Source of the DNA: Chara braunii
Lineage: Eukaryota > Streptophyta > Charophyceae > Charales > Characeae
Assembly: GCA_003427395.1 (NCBI GenBank)
Contig: BFEA01000042.1
Coordinates: forward strand, 3,605,127-3,631,253
Direction: 5' to 3'
Length of the DNA: 26,127 bases
Part shown: positions 8,412-17,965 of the stretch, in pieces
Layout: each line of letters begins with the position of its first letter
How positions within the stretch are numbered: the first letter of the stretch is position 1
Program-made: the position numbers and the translations under genes
Notes under the pieces: generated by a model
Seen by the model: only the letters and a program-made list of their open reading frames with translations
Database searches by the model: none
Told to the model about the DNA's origin: nothing

Positions 8412-8429
8412 CATGCCAGCTTTAGTTGG
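8359..8429. repeat. Poly(T) insertion flanked by perfect 18-bp direct repeats
   Basis: CATGCCAGCTTTAGTTGG occurs at 8359-8376 and again, without mismatch, at 8412-8429. Between them is only T32 plus AAG. This fits a poly(A)-only retroposition (minus orientation) with a target-site duplication. Simple slippage would lengthen the T-run but would not duplicate its flank. Confidence 0.75.
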
Positions 8430-8439
8430 GTGGTAGTAA

Positions 8440-9065
8440 ACCCGAGTTGGCTATCAGTACAGGAGGAATCAACCTCCGCTGATAACATGTTCAGATTAGG
8501 CAGACAATCAGTCCTATAGACCCTCTGGTGGCAGTGTTGCCTCCTGGCGCTTGAAGGTGTACGAGTGGAGGGCATGGAGATAACCAAACACATTAAACCA
8601 CCAGTACTCGGCCCAGCTATTGGCCGTGGAAAAAAATAGAGTAGAGTCAGATGAATTTGGGCGCTCCTGTAGTGGGCCGTACGTTTCCTAAAATTGTGGC
8701 TTGTTAACGGGCACGACTTTAGGAAGTACTGGTGGCTTAAGAACCAAGTCCAGTTGGAGATATTGCGAAGGTGGTGCTCCCTCAAGCCCCGACTGGACCT
8801 TTTCACAATGAACAAGGACATCAGGCGGGCAATCACCTCCTCTTGCACAAACTGGTTGGGAGGGTCCAGACGAGGAGGAGGGTGGATAGCCATGGTGGAA
8901 TGGGGCGGTGACGACCCTGACACACGCCAGCAGAAAAGAGTAGAGAGTAGGGACTACCATCTGGTTTTTCAGGACAGGACGTCCATTGGCCCCTACTTCC
9001 CACTACGCCCCCCGTCTGATTTCCCAGACCCCTTCCCAGTGTTCCCACCTTATCCTCTCTCCTTA
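8440..9065 (+). pseudogene. LINE relic: ORF2 C-terminus interrupted by a MITE
   Basis: Before the MITE the frame reads LALEGVRVEGMEITKH, resembling YEMEGARLDGPKFTKT of the plus LINE. After the MITE it reads VQLEILRRW (compare IQVEITTRW), MNKDIRRAI (LEKDIKQHI), AMVEWGG (GRVEWEG), RDYHLVF (WNYHLTF) and PPSDFPDPFP (PLSDFPDPFP). The frame remains open past the end of homology, to 9281, but nothing beyond about 9065 is supported. Confidence 0.7.
8593..8740. mobile_element. 148-bp MITE, copy 2 (inverted relative to copy 1)
   Basis: TTAAACCACCAGTACTC at the left and AAGTACTGGTGGCTTAA at the right form the terminal inverted repeats. Reverse-complemented, the inside matches copy 1 over most of its length (shared blocks CAATTTTAGGAAACGTACGG, CACTACAGGAGCGCCCAAAT and CTACTCTATTTTTTTCC). 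Total length is identical to copy 1. It splits the C-terminal coding region of the LINE relic. Confidence 0.8.
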
Positions 9066-9323
9066 AACGAGGTGATGCTCTTAACTCTCGCCCCCAGACC
9101 TCTCGGAAGATATAAGCAGCAGCACCTTCCCTGGTGCCCCGTGGGGAGGCCACAGTCGCTCCCCACTCCCTGTCCCTCTCCATATGATGGTGGCAGTAGG
9201 GCAAGGGAGGGGCAGAGGGTTGCGCTCCGCCGCTGTTGCCCCGCAGTGCCCCCTTGGCACTCAGGGCCTTCCCGACGCTGAAGCTCCGACATTGAGACAG
9301 GCACCCACGCAGATAATGGTTAT

Positions 9324-9350
9324 GGGAAGCTGGACCCGGTTTCCAGCACC
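9324..9350 (+). repeat. LINE 3' tail fragment
   Basis: GGGAAGCTGGACCCGG, then TTTCCAGCA, match the start of the shared tail. It lies about 260 bp after the relic's C-terminal codons, the same relative place as in the plus LINE. Confidence 0.55.
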
Positions 9351-9572
9351 TCAGTTTGTGATAAGTGGGGATCCGTACCTCGCGGCTTCACGTACCCTTC
9401 GGAGTAAGACCCAAAGGACGCCACGAAGCACGGATCTTAGCTGATCCAGAAGAGCGAGGTCCATTTTCCATTTTTGAGGATTAAATGCATGCCTCCTTCA
9501 GAATCACCCCTGTCCTTGTTCAAATTAGTCCTCAGCGGGGACGGTTCGCAACCGCGCAGAGGAATCCAAGAA

Positions 9573-9668
9573 ACAGTTAGGAGTTTCTGTTGTCGGCATT
9601 CAAATTTTCTTCGTGCTAAAACAGTTAGGAGTTTCCGTTATCGGCATTCAAATTTTCTTTGTGCTAAA
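9573..9668 (+). repeat. 48-bp tandem duplication
   Basis: ACAGTTAGGAGTTTC begins at 9573 and again at 9621. Each unit continues through CGGCATTCAAATTTTCTT to GTGCTAAA. The units differ at about four positions. Confidence 0.8.
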
Positions 9669-10028
9669 GCGCGCGCACCGATTTTGAATTATTGCATGCC
9701 GCGTGAACTCCGTTCCCGCTCTGCACGTGCGCGTCATCTTCCCCTCTCGCTGAGCGCTCCTCCTTGCATGTCCTTTCATCTTCCCCCGACCCCGCACCCG
9801 ATCCTCCCCTTACCTTTCAGTGTGATTGATTGGTCGTTAGTTGGGATGGACGAATCAATGCAGCGAAAGCGAACTTACGCCCGCGATTTGGGCGACCACT
9901 CCAATTGAACGAAATCGTCAACCGTTCCGCCTCCTTCGATCCTTTTGGAACCTCCCACCTTCTTTTGTCCTGCTCATCGACACCCGTTGCTGCCCGCACC
10001 ACACGCTGGCACACTGCCGCCTTCTACA

Positions 10029-10036
10029 CTATAAAT
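10029..10036 (+). promoter_or_regulatory. Possible TATA box
   Basis: CTATAAAT is followed about 30 bp later by a pyrimidine-rich stretch and then a short ATG frame at 10079. This could be a core promoter, but no convincing gene follows, so it may be chance. Confidence 0.2.
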
Positions 10037-10590
10037 TCTCGCAACCCCTTTGTCTCCTTCTCTTTGATCTCGGCTGCAATGCTGTGCGGGCTATGTACGA
10101 AGACCGCGGCGCCGAACAGGCTCAATGTGCCCAAGTGACGGGCGGAGTGACGACGTGAGGTGGGATTAGCGGTAGACTTCAGGCAAAGCAATCGGAGGGA
10201 CTGAGCGGTGGTGGAGAACAAACGTAGTCAGCGTCAGGGCCTTGTGGCTATGGTTGGAGGATGTCAGGTTGGTTGGAGGTGTACACCACCTTCTTCTTCT
10301 TTCTTTCATCTTCTTCTTCTCCTTTCCCCCTCTCTTCTCTCAAGTTCATTCATTTCTTTTTGCAATTGGACGTTATTGTACTTTCCGATGAATGTGTACT
10401 TCGAAATTGGCCAGGGTCATAACAGTACGGTGTATCTACAAAACGTACGTGGCCACATACAAAGTTCCGTACGTTATGTACGCAAAGGCCCCGTACGTCT
10501 ACACCCAATAAGATAGGGCCTTATCTGCCTGGTAAGTTGTCATGGAGTTAGCCCCTTCAAGGTTGGCTGCACCCCTGGTCGACCTGATTA

Positions 10591-10680
10591 TCGGTAAGAG
10601 TAGACACCACTAGCATTCGTCAGGGGCTCCATCTATTGGTGGGGAGCAGCACCTGCTGGAAACCGGGTCCAGCGTCCCAT
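10591..10680 (-). repeat. LINE 3' tail motif
   Basis: On the minus strand: ATGGGACGCTGGACCCGG, TTTCCAGCAGGTGCTGC, CCCCACCAATAGATGGAGCC, then TGTCTACTCTTACC. No poly(A) follows, so the element end is either decayed or a little beyond. Confidence 0.7.
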
Positions 10681-11259
10681 TATTACAGAGAAGTGTTTGT
10701 AGAGACATTACGGAAGGTTACAGAAAGATGACAGAGGGTTGCCGAAGCTGCAGATCATTGATATGGTGTGGCATATCTATGAGAGACCCATTGTACCACT
10801 TTTGAGCGGTTGCTCACAGAGGTGGGCGCTCAGACAGAAAGCACTCGCGGGATTCGTGACTGCCTTTGTTCCTTGTGGTCACTCGTTTGGCACTGTAGAC
10901 AATCTCCCCATTTCCCCCGCCTGCTGCTGTTTGTTGTGATTATCTCCCAGTCTCTGTGGACATCCATATTTCCTATCCACACTTTGTGCTGTTTGTTGTG
11001 ATTGTCTCCCAGTCTCTATGGACATCCACCTTTCGTATCCACACTAAGTATCTCCCATTCTCCTCCTGTTGTTGTGCAGTTGCTTTCGTGGTCTCTCGTG
11101 GTCTTCACCTGCTCTGTCTGGTATACTGTTGATCCCAGCGCTGCTGTTGTCCATTCCGGCAGCCACTTTTAAGGATGGAAGGGGGGAATGGGAGGGAAGG
11201 CGATTGGAGGAGGAGCAGAGGGGGTGGGGGAAGTGTTCCTGTCACGGTTCAAGATGAAG
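10681..11259 (-). other. LINE 3' UTR with a 62-bp tandem duplication
   Basis: No coding signal. A 62-bp unit beginning GCTGTTTGTTGTGATT (plus strand) occurs at 10926 and again at 10988, with a few substitutions. Immediately after the ORF2 stop the minus strand is pyrimidine-rich. Confidence 0.55.
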
Positions 11260-11898
11260 TCAGTTAGGGGGAGTCGAGATTAGCACGAAGTCGGTTTGGA
11301 GATATGGAACTTGGAAGTCACCCAGTGGTATTCTTTGCCAATCAGGCTCTGTTGTTCTCCAAGTTTTCCAGCTTATGTTAGCCCCGTCCCCCAGTTCTGA
11401 GAAGATTTGATTGGGGTTCTGCCAAATTTGGAGATAAGATTCACGAAGTGCTTGTCTGACCGTGGGGTCTTTCTCTTGCGAGCAATCCGGTTGCATTGCC
11501 TTCCAGGCTTCATAGGTCCGGGCTCTAATCTCATCTTCTATCGCCTGTTGTGCTTGTTGGAGTCAAAATTGGTGGTCATTCCTTTCAAATGAGCACCTAG
11601 CTCTCCGGGCCAGCATCAGCACCTGCAGTCTCATGTATGCAAAGAGATTGGCTGCGTATGGGGTCCATCGACTCGTCAGGTGCTGGTTTCTGTTGAGCAG
11701 GAGAAGACCCAGGTCCCACGGGATGTGGAAGCCAGCTAGGGCATGAAACGCCGCGTCCCACCACCTCCATATCTGGGCTACCATTGGGCATGCCAACAGG
11801 CAATGTTCCAACGTAGCTCTGGCTGGCTGCGTGGTCCTACCGCAGTAGGTGCAAATGGGAGAAAGAATACCTTTCTGCTCGAGGTTTGTTCTTGACAC
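11260..11898 (-). pseudogene. LINE ORF2 zinc-binding C-terminus
   Basis: Continues in frame from the preceding segment after a TGA at 11902. It has the zinc pattern CTYCGRTTQP...LEHCLLAC and WRWWDAAFHAL, then another TGA at 11563, then QQAQQAIEDEIRARTYEAW and on to a final TGA at 11260-11262. The first TGA aligns with Trp of LPTNDWL in the plus LINE, pointing to TGG-to-TGA. Confidence 0.75.
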
Positions 11899-11901
11899 AA
11901 G

Positions 11902-13884
11902 TCAGTCTGGTGTGGGGAGGCAGCGATGCAGGATCTGCCATTGCAGTGACCTGAGGTTAGTGGGCATGATTTTCGAGTATGTGGTCCAGGACAGGTTCTC
12001 CAAGAGTCTCACGTCCGCAGGGGAGTCACGCTCCCATCTCTGTAGTAGGTTGTGGTCGGTTGACAGGTCCCGGCGGGATACTTTATATCCCCTTTTGACT
12101 GTATAGTCCCACATATGCATGGGTTCTTGGTCGGGCCATTCCCATTCATCCGGGTCGAATGGCAGCCTGGCTATTGGCAATGAGGGTTTGTATGCATAGT
12201 AGCCATTGTCCTCGCCTCTGACCACCCTTACTATCAACAGACCTCCCCACCCTACAGTAGTATCCAGGTCTTCATTCCTCACAAGTTTAGAGAAGCGGGC
12301 CTCAGGCCGGGCAGGGTCGTAGGCTTCTAGTGCACATCTCCCACCATCATTCGTCTGCACTTTGTACAGAGTGGGCGGGACAGGGAGGTCAGCATACCTA
12401 ACGACCCAGTCGTGCTGTTGTATCGTGGGGCCTGCAGTTAGGGCACCGAGCCAGGCCAAGGGCATCGCCTCTGTCAACTGGTAAAGTTTTTCGTCCACTT
12501 TCTTCACATACTTCAGTCTAGCCTGCAACTGTTGTGGCGTCGCCCAGTTGTTCACTTTCGGGTCCCACGGATCCCCAACAGTATAAATCCTGTTTTTTGC
12601 CCACATCAACCAGTGTGAGTTGGTGGTGAGCAGAAAGGGAGTGCCTGTGTGGTCCAAGATGTGGGGGTTACCGAAAAGTGGTTGTCTCCATATCGTATGC
12701 CATCTATTCAGTGGTTGTTTTTGTACGGGGCCCCGTTTCCTCCAAAGTTTGATCGTGAAGGGCCATAAGGGGTCATTTGGGATATCTCGACAGACTGCTT
12801 GCGCTGGGGCGGTGGTCGCATGTGCATGCCGTCCAAGGCTCGGAATAGTCCAATATCTGTTAGTCAACCATTGGAATGGGTGCACTCCATTCGCGCCCAG
12901 CGACTGCGGGGCCAGGTTAGCTATTTGTATGCTGGCCAGAGGTGCCCAGGGGATATCGTTCCCTATCAGCAATCTGACAAGCACTTTGAAGATAAGGGCT
13001 TCACTCTCCCTTTCTGGATAAAGTATCCCAAGTCCTCCTTTGACTCTTGGTTGGGTGAGAGTATCCCAGCTTACCCTGTTTATACAACATTGGGAATTTG
13101 CTTTGTTTTTCCACAGGTAAGTTGTGAGTGCTCTTCTGAGCCTGGCGTATTGTTGTTTTGTCAGCGGCCATACTGCAAGCTTGTACCAGATCACCGCGAG
13201 AACAACGTTGTTAATTGCCAAGGCCCGACCCACCAGCGAGGTTTGGAGCCCTTCGCACTTGGTGAGACGATCTATTGTCATGTTGACTAGTGTGTCCCCA
13301 TGGTTAGGTGGGGGGCCCAGCGCCGTTAGCCTAACGCCCAGCCTCCAGATAGCTTCGTGTTCTATCTGCCATTTGACCACTGGTTGCGAGGGTGGGGGAT
13401 GGTCGCGAGGACACAACCACCAGCCTTCCGTTTTAGAGCCCCAATTCACTTTCATATCAGCTGCAAGCGAGAACTGATGTATAACTCGCATGAGGGCCTG
13501 GATGCTGACGGTGTCTGCCCAAATGAGAACGGTAAGATCATCTGCAAACAGCGACGTCATCGGTATGAGGTGCTTCGGGAGTTCGGGGATGGGCACCTTG
13601 CTAATCTGAGGATGGGCCCTGATTAATGATGCGAGGGTCTCCATCACAATAACAAAGAGTAGTGGCGCAATAGTATCTCCTTGTCACACCGATCTCTGAA
13701 GCGTGATGGGGGGCGAAAGGTGGCCATTGATCATGATATTCGTGGTAGCCAATTTGTGGAGGAGGTGAATCCAACAGTAGAACGATGGTCCAAAATTCAT
13801 CTTGACCAGGCACATGTCTAAGAAATCCCAGTCAACATGATCAAACGCCTTTTCGAAATCTATGAACAGAATCGCCGCCGGCAC
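11902..13884 (-). pseudogene. LINE ORF2 RT motifs A-C and thumb
   Basis: Motif A reads AAILFIDFEKAFDHVDW. Motif B is SV-stop-QGD: the expected Arg of SVRQGD is TGA at 13684-13686, one transition from CGA. From there 581 codons are open: motif C SLFADD (catalytic Asp pair at about residues 36-37 of that frame), EGWWLCP, GRALAINNVVLAVIWYK, QPRVKGGLGI, and SLQWQILHRCLPTPD just before a TGA. This is the best preserved RT in the window. A frameshift at a run of seven A (about 13886) separates it from the upstream RT part. Confidence 0.85.
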
Positions 13885-14758
13885 TTTTTTTGTCTGGCGT
13901 ATTTGATGGTCTCGTTGACTAGGAGGATGTTATCTTGGATGTTGCGATTGGGCATAAACCCAATCTGGTCAGGATGAATTGACATGTTCATCAGGGACAG
14001 CAAGCGGTTGGTCAGTGCCTTAGCCACCATTTTATAGGGGACCGGGAGGAGGGTGATGGGTTTATAGTTCCTTATATCCTCCTAGTCCCCTTTTGATAGA
14101 GGAGTGTGGTAACTCCCTGTCCGGTCATCCCCCCAAAGGAGCCCTCTGTCTGAATTGCCGTAATGTAGCTCATGAGGTCGTCCTGGAGCAGGTCCCAAAA
14201 GTGCACCCAGATCTCTTTGGGGAAGGAATCGATACCTAGCGTTTGTTCATCATCCATATCTTTCAGGATCTCTCATACTTCAGCTGAGGAGATTGGGGCT
14301 TCCGACAGTTGTCTTTGATCCGTTATGAGGTGTGGTTGGACTGCTTGTAGCAAGTCCTCTCTTGCTCGTAGCACCTCGGTCATATCTTTTTCGGGAGTCC
14401 GGGAGGTGAACAGATGTTGATAATACTGGGATGCATAGTCTGCTATTGCATATGCTTTAGTGGCCACCCGGATGTCATCATGGAGGGGGTGTTTGAGTCT
14501 GGGGATTGTAGCAGCCCTGGTTCTGGCTTTGGCCTTGCAGAAGAAGGACTTCGCCATTGTTCCATCGGTGTGGGTCTTTCTGATTTTAGCCTGAATCCTC
14601 CAAGCCTGTGTTTGACTTTCTACGTAGGCCTGGAGGTGATCTCGAGCTTCTTGCAATTTCTGGAATGAGGGTTGGTGTAATGGGTTATCCATTTGTGTGT
14701 TGTCTCATTCTTCCAGCTCTTGCATGAGTCTATCGAGAATGGCTTTACGATCCCTTCA
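13885..14758 (-). pseudogene. LINE ORF2 linker and N-terminal RT
   Basis: Contains AWRIQAKIRKTHTDGT and FTSRTPEKD, then a degenerate RT entry region (EILKDMDDEQTLGIDSFP, compare KTPGIDG). Beyond a frameshift near 14085 comes IRNYKPITLLPVPYKMV, and then FMPNRNIQDNILLVNE. In-frame TGA codons lie at 14756, 14705 and 14273; the last one falls right before EILKDM. Confidence 0.75.
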
Positions 14759-14898
14759 AGTTGCATACTGGATGAAGAATTTATTGACTCTTTCCCTTAG
14801 TTGGGCTATGCCTTCATTGAACCAGGCCACCCTATCCCCGGATTCCGGTTTCCGGGTTTGCCAGTAAAACCAGAAGTCGCCGACCAAGTCCTTGATCT

Positions 14899-15975
14899 TC
14901 AGTAAGGATACCAATGAGGTGTTAAATTTGTAGAACCCTGATCCCTGTTGATGTGGGTATGGAAAGATAGCCCCAACCTGATCATTATGTGGTCAAAGGA
15001 CTTGCACAGGCTGATAGCAGTTATTTTAGCAGTGGAAATCAGACCAAGTAGATCCTTGGAGACAAGTGAAAGATCAATGCGTGAGTTCGCTACCCCACGA
15101 TCACCCCTAGAGGACAGGCAGGTGTAGGCCCTTTGGGCCGGGTTTAGCATTTTGTATGCATCTTCTAAGCCCCGATCCGCCATCAATTGCCTAAGCATGA
15201 GGATGTCCAAGCCCAATTGTGGCAGCGATGAAGCCTGTGGATCCTGTCGTTGTGATGTTGACCTTCGATCCATCACCGGATCCAGGGTTGTGTTGAAGTC
15301 CCCCGCCATTATAATCGGGGCGTCGTCTGAGAGGTGTTGGAGTAGGGTGAGTCAAAGATCCACCCTTTGCACGGGGTCATTAGGTGCATAGACGTTGACG
15401 AGATAAAACTCGTCTTCCTCGTATGCCACCTTCAGACATACCCACCTGCCCCGTATGTGGTCGTGTTGTGTTGATATTGGTCTGAGCCTCGAGGAAGGAG
15501 GGATCCAGATCGCCACACCAGCTGACACCCTTTCCGTAGCAGGTGCCTGATAGGAGGTGTAGGGCCAGATAACTTTTCCTTTTTCCACATGCGGTGGGGT
15601 GTCTTGGAGGTGCGTTTCTTGGACACACACCGCGTCCGACCGATTGTTGGTACCGGGGCATTTGAGCATTGTCCATATGGCCTGTTTTTTTTCCAGTGTC
15701 GCATGTACGAGTCCATTAACGTTGAGTGATCGTATATCTATGTCTGCACGGGACAGTCTGGATGCCCATTGTGGCGGGTTTCTGATTTTGGGGAGCACGG
15801 GGGGGGAGGGAGGTCTGGGGGGAGGAGGAGGGGGACATGGTGATGGTGGAGGGGCCGGGGGGTATCGATCAGGGGGTGGTGGTCCCGGTGTTGTCATGGG
15901 AGGAGCCTGGCACAGTGAGGGGTCAGTTGTTTGTTGTTGGTCATTGAGTTGACGTTGTGTATCAGGATCAGCCAT
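14899..15975 (-). pseudogene. LINE ORF2 apurinic-type endonuclease
   Basis: Best start is ATG at 15975 (MADPDTQRQL). Residues 28-60 are proline-rich, then the EEP/APE nuclease fold: SLNVNGL (85-89), catalytic Glu in CVQETHL (about 120), VNVYAPND (193-200), a TGA at 15352-15354, AGDFNTTLDP (Asp about 226, Asn 228), SRIDLSLVS, and the DH of SFDHIMIRL. All key residues of the family are present. In LINEs this domain nicks the chromosomal target. A one-base frameshift near 14930 joins it to the RT linker. Confidence 0.85.
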
Positions 15976-16091
15976 TATTGGGGTTGGGCTGTGTCTATTG
16001 GTTGTCAATGAGCTGTTTCTTTGCTTTGTCGTCACAGCTTAGTCAATGCTCAGTTTGCGGTCGTGATTGGGAGTACGAAGGGAGGGTCGTC

Positions 16092-17303
16092 TCATTGGTT
16101 GGTCAGGTCCATGAGCTGTTTGTGGTTAAACCATGTGAAGCCATTGCGTGTTTTGAGCAGTCTGGCCTTGGGGTCAATCAGTAGGAGAATCGGGGTGATC
16201 CCCTTAGGGAATGTGAGTGAATTAGTGAGCACCACTCCCAACACCCCTACTGTGCCCGTCTCACTAAGCCAGAACCTTAACCTTTTAAGGATGGCCGTTG
16301 TAGAGGGGCTGCCCCTCCATCCATCCACAGTGAGGCCGTTAGGCCTGACGTGGTGATGACGAGTATCTTGCTGCGGGGGTCTGAGGCCCAGCACCCACTC
16401 TCCTCCTTCTTCCACCCTGGTGATTGGGAAGATGATCACTCCCGGTGGCACCGGGGCGCTGTCATCTTCCTCGAGTCTCACCATTTCTCTCAGTTTTTTT
16501 GGGGGAGATGCATGACGGTAGTCTTCATCCGATAGCAACGTAGGGGTGTCGTCGTCGTCATGGCTGATTTCCACAACGGCGAGTTGACGGGGGAGCACAG
16601 GGATTATCTCGCAATCTGATCCCTCCTGTGGATGGTCCTCCCTCGGAGGGGTTCGGCCATTTTGTAGAGCAGAGTGGCCCTGATGGTTCATGCCCGGTAG
16701 GGCGTGCAAGGTTTCGCAGAGTTCATGCACTAGGGTCGTGGGTCAGGCCAGACCCTCGTGAAGGAATGCCTCATCGTGGGGGTCAGACTGTGGGCCTCCC
16801 AGTGGAGCACCATTAAGGGAGTGACAGTTTCTGGCGTAGCTGTCTATTTTGTCAAAGAATTTGTTGCCCCCACCTCCATCCAGTCTATCGTCGTGACTGT
16901 CTTGACAGTATTTTTCCACTGTTGCAAGGACCCTCGGACTGTACATAAACACCGTTTTTGCTTCCCCCCAATATCTCGTCTTGAACCTGTCTTCTGGCCT
17001 GTCGTCTGTGAGTGAAAAAATTTTGGTGAGGGTCCAGTCAGTTAAAAACTGTAGCTTCTGTATGACCTCATCATCGGACGACAGGGGCGGGGCTGGCAGG
17101 ACCGGATTCTCCGTCTGTCGAGACGCGGGCGGGGGTGATTCGAGGTCCATTGCCACCGACGTGGTTTGTTGGGCTTGTTGCACGAAGGGTTGGTCCTCCG
17201 GGACTGATGTATTCATGACTTGGGGGGCAGGGCTGTCATTTTGGTTGTCTGGCGCTACGCAAATCATGTCCTGTGACACGTTCTCAGATGGGCCATCAGC
17301 CAA
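16092..17303 (-). pseudogene. LINE ORF1-like protein, one in-frame TGA
   Basis: Two open stretches (17303-16743 and 16730-16092) are in the same frame, separated by a TGA at 16743-16745; together they give about 403 codons. The open frame starts at TTG; the first ATG codon is at 17267 (MICVAPD), and an in-frame TAG lies just upstream. The N-terminal 100 residues are polar and rich in Pro, Gln and Ser; an acidic run (HDDDD) lies in the second half, and the end reads FTWFNHKQLMDLTNQ. I see no CCHC zinc knuckle and no recognisable RRM. Position just upstream of the endonuclease frame is the main reason to call it ORF1. Confidence 0.6.
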
Positions 17304-17535
17304 GCAAACCCAGTACTAAGGTCGCCAAATTGCACTTTGGTTGCTCTCAATAAATTTGTAGGTTTATATAAGACCACCGTCCATGGCCATTTCAGCACAT
17401 TGAAACTGTAGACCATATTTATTTACCATGCTTCTTTTGGGTGGCTTGCCTTCAGAATGCGCTGCGTGACAAATTTCATAAAAGTAGACACCCAACCCAT
17501 CATGGCACGGCATTTTCTTCAGCACTAGCATGCTA
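17304..17535 (-). other. Short unassigned minus-strand frame
   Basis: A 55-codon minus-strand frame (17531-17367, starting MLVLKKMPCHDG and ending EMAMDGGLI before TAA) looks less random than neighbouring sequence, but I do not recognise it. It could belong to the LINE 5' UTR or to the organelle-derived segment next to it. A TATATAA word lies near 17368 on the plus strand. Nothing else is supported. Confidence 0.3.
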
Positions 17536-17861
17536 AGACGGATTCATTGACAAGGCTTTTTCTTTGCTTTTCACCTTTTCGACCATTTCCTTTTCGGACG
17601 GCATACGCCCGCCGCCTGCTTGAGACATGGACAGTAACGTACGGGCCGGAATGGGACCGGCTTCACATATCAAGTCCGTTATCCTAACCTTACCTTCTGC
17701 TTCATCGAAGTCATTCTTCGACTTTCGGGTGCTGCTTTCAGGCACGACCTATCATTGGGCATACCACGCATGTGTAGCTCACACCCTTGGCCTGGGCCAG
17801 CTTCAGATGGTGTGGCAGAGTTGGAGCAGCCCTGCAATCGAGATCTGCGACCTGGGCGCAC
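17536..17861 (-). other. Group II intron-like sequence downstream of cox2 exon 1
   Basis: Directly after the cox2 exon, the minus strand begins GTGCGCCC, a match to the group II intron 5' consensus GUGYG. The cox2 reading frame loses homology exactly here. Further along is a perfect hairpin GCCGG-TCCCATT-CCGGC, consistent with structured intron RNA. Domains V and VI are not recognisable and no maturase is seen, so it is probably only the 5' part of an intron. The 71-codon open frame here (17745-17533) is not recognised. Confidence 0.5.
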
Positions 17862-17965
17862 TCAATAATTCCTTGCATCATAGGAGTGGTTGCATCTTGA
17901 AATCCGTATTGCCAAAGCTCTGCAGCGTCCATATAAGCAATCTGAAATAACCATTCGTTTTTCAT
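17862..17965 (-). pseudogene. cox2: Nuclear copy of mitochondrial cox2 exon 1 (NUMT)
   Basis: From ATG at 17965 the minus strand encodes [20 protein letters not shown], then [14 protein letters not shown] and two bases of the next codon. This is the N-terminus of cytochrome c oxidase subunit II (family pattern DAAEPWQxGFQDAxTPxMQGIID), a mitochondrial inner-membrane electron-transfer subunit. Homology stops after 104 nt at a group II-type GTGCG boundary, so this is unspliced organelle DNA and not a processed transcript. The AT-rich 80 bp upstream may also be mitochondrial. A Leu stands where Pro is usual (AELWQ), and no further exon is present. Confidence 0.75.

Larger units (their letters stand above)
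6788..9350 (+). mobile_element. Old LINE relic shredded by nested insertions
   Basis: Five pieces of one LINE ORF2 lie on the plus strand in the correct order: RT motif B to thumb (6788-7227), thumb (about 7455-7580), zinc region (about 8085-8215), C-terminus (8440-9065) and a 3' tail motif (about 9324-9350). The pieces are separated by a poly(T) insertion, a MITE, tail fragments, a minus-strand SINE-like copy, a second poly(T) insertion and a second MITE. About 250 codons between thumb and zinc region are missing. The collinearity suggests a single ancestral insertion, though separate copies cannot be excluded. Confidence 0.65.
9351..10590. other. No gene recognised; small repeats
   Basis: Overlapping open frames on both strands give no recognisable protein. 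Present are a 48-bp tandem duplication (9573-9668), a TATA-like box at 10029-10036, a pyrimidine-rich stretch at about 10288-10345 and several GTACGT/CGTACG words at 10440-10500. It may be host intergenic DNA or unrecognised element sequence. Confidence 0.45.
10591..17330 (-). mobile_element. Nearly full-length LINE retrotransposon, minus strand
   Basis: On the minus strand in order: ORF1 (17303-16092), ORF2 with an apurinic-type endonuclease (15975-14899), RT (14758-13601), thumb and connection (to 11902), zinc-binding C-terminus (11898-11260), about 580 bp of 3' UTR, and the shared tail motif at 10680-10591. Length is about 6.7 kb. The 5' end is placed near 17330 only because ORF1 begins there; no poly(A) or target-site duplication was found. 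At least three frameshifts and eight in-frame stops make it inactive. Confidence 0.8.

Noticed and set aside
8368-8923. 184-codon minus frame ending in poly-Lys
   Set aside because: It is antisense to the LINE C-terminus and MITE and ends in the poly(T) insertion; no homology.
9817-10516. Host gene in 9817-10516
   Set aside because: Several overlapping frames on both strands, no recognisable domains, no clear splice pattern; only a weak TATA-like box.
11260-17303. Alternative genetic code with TGA as sense
   Set aside because: TGA stands for Arg at one conserved site and Trp at another, ORF1 and ORF2 also seem to end in TGA, and the transition origin is simpler.
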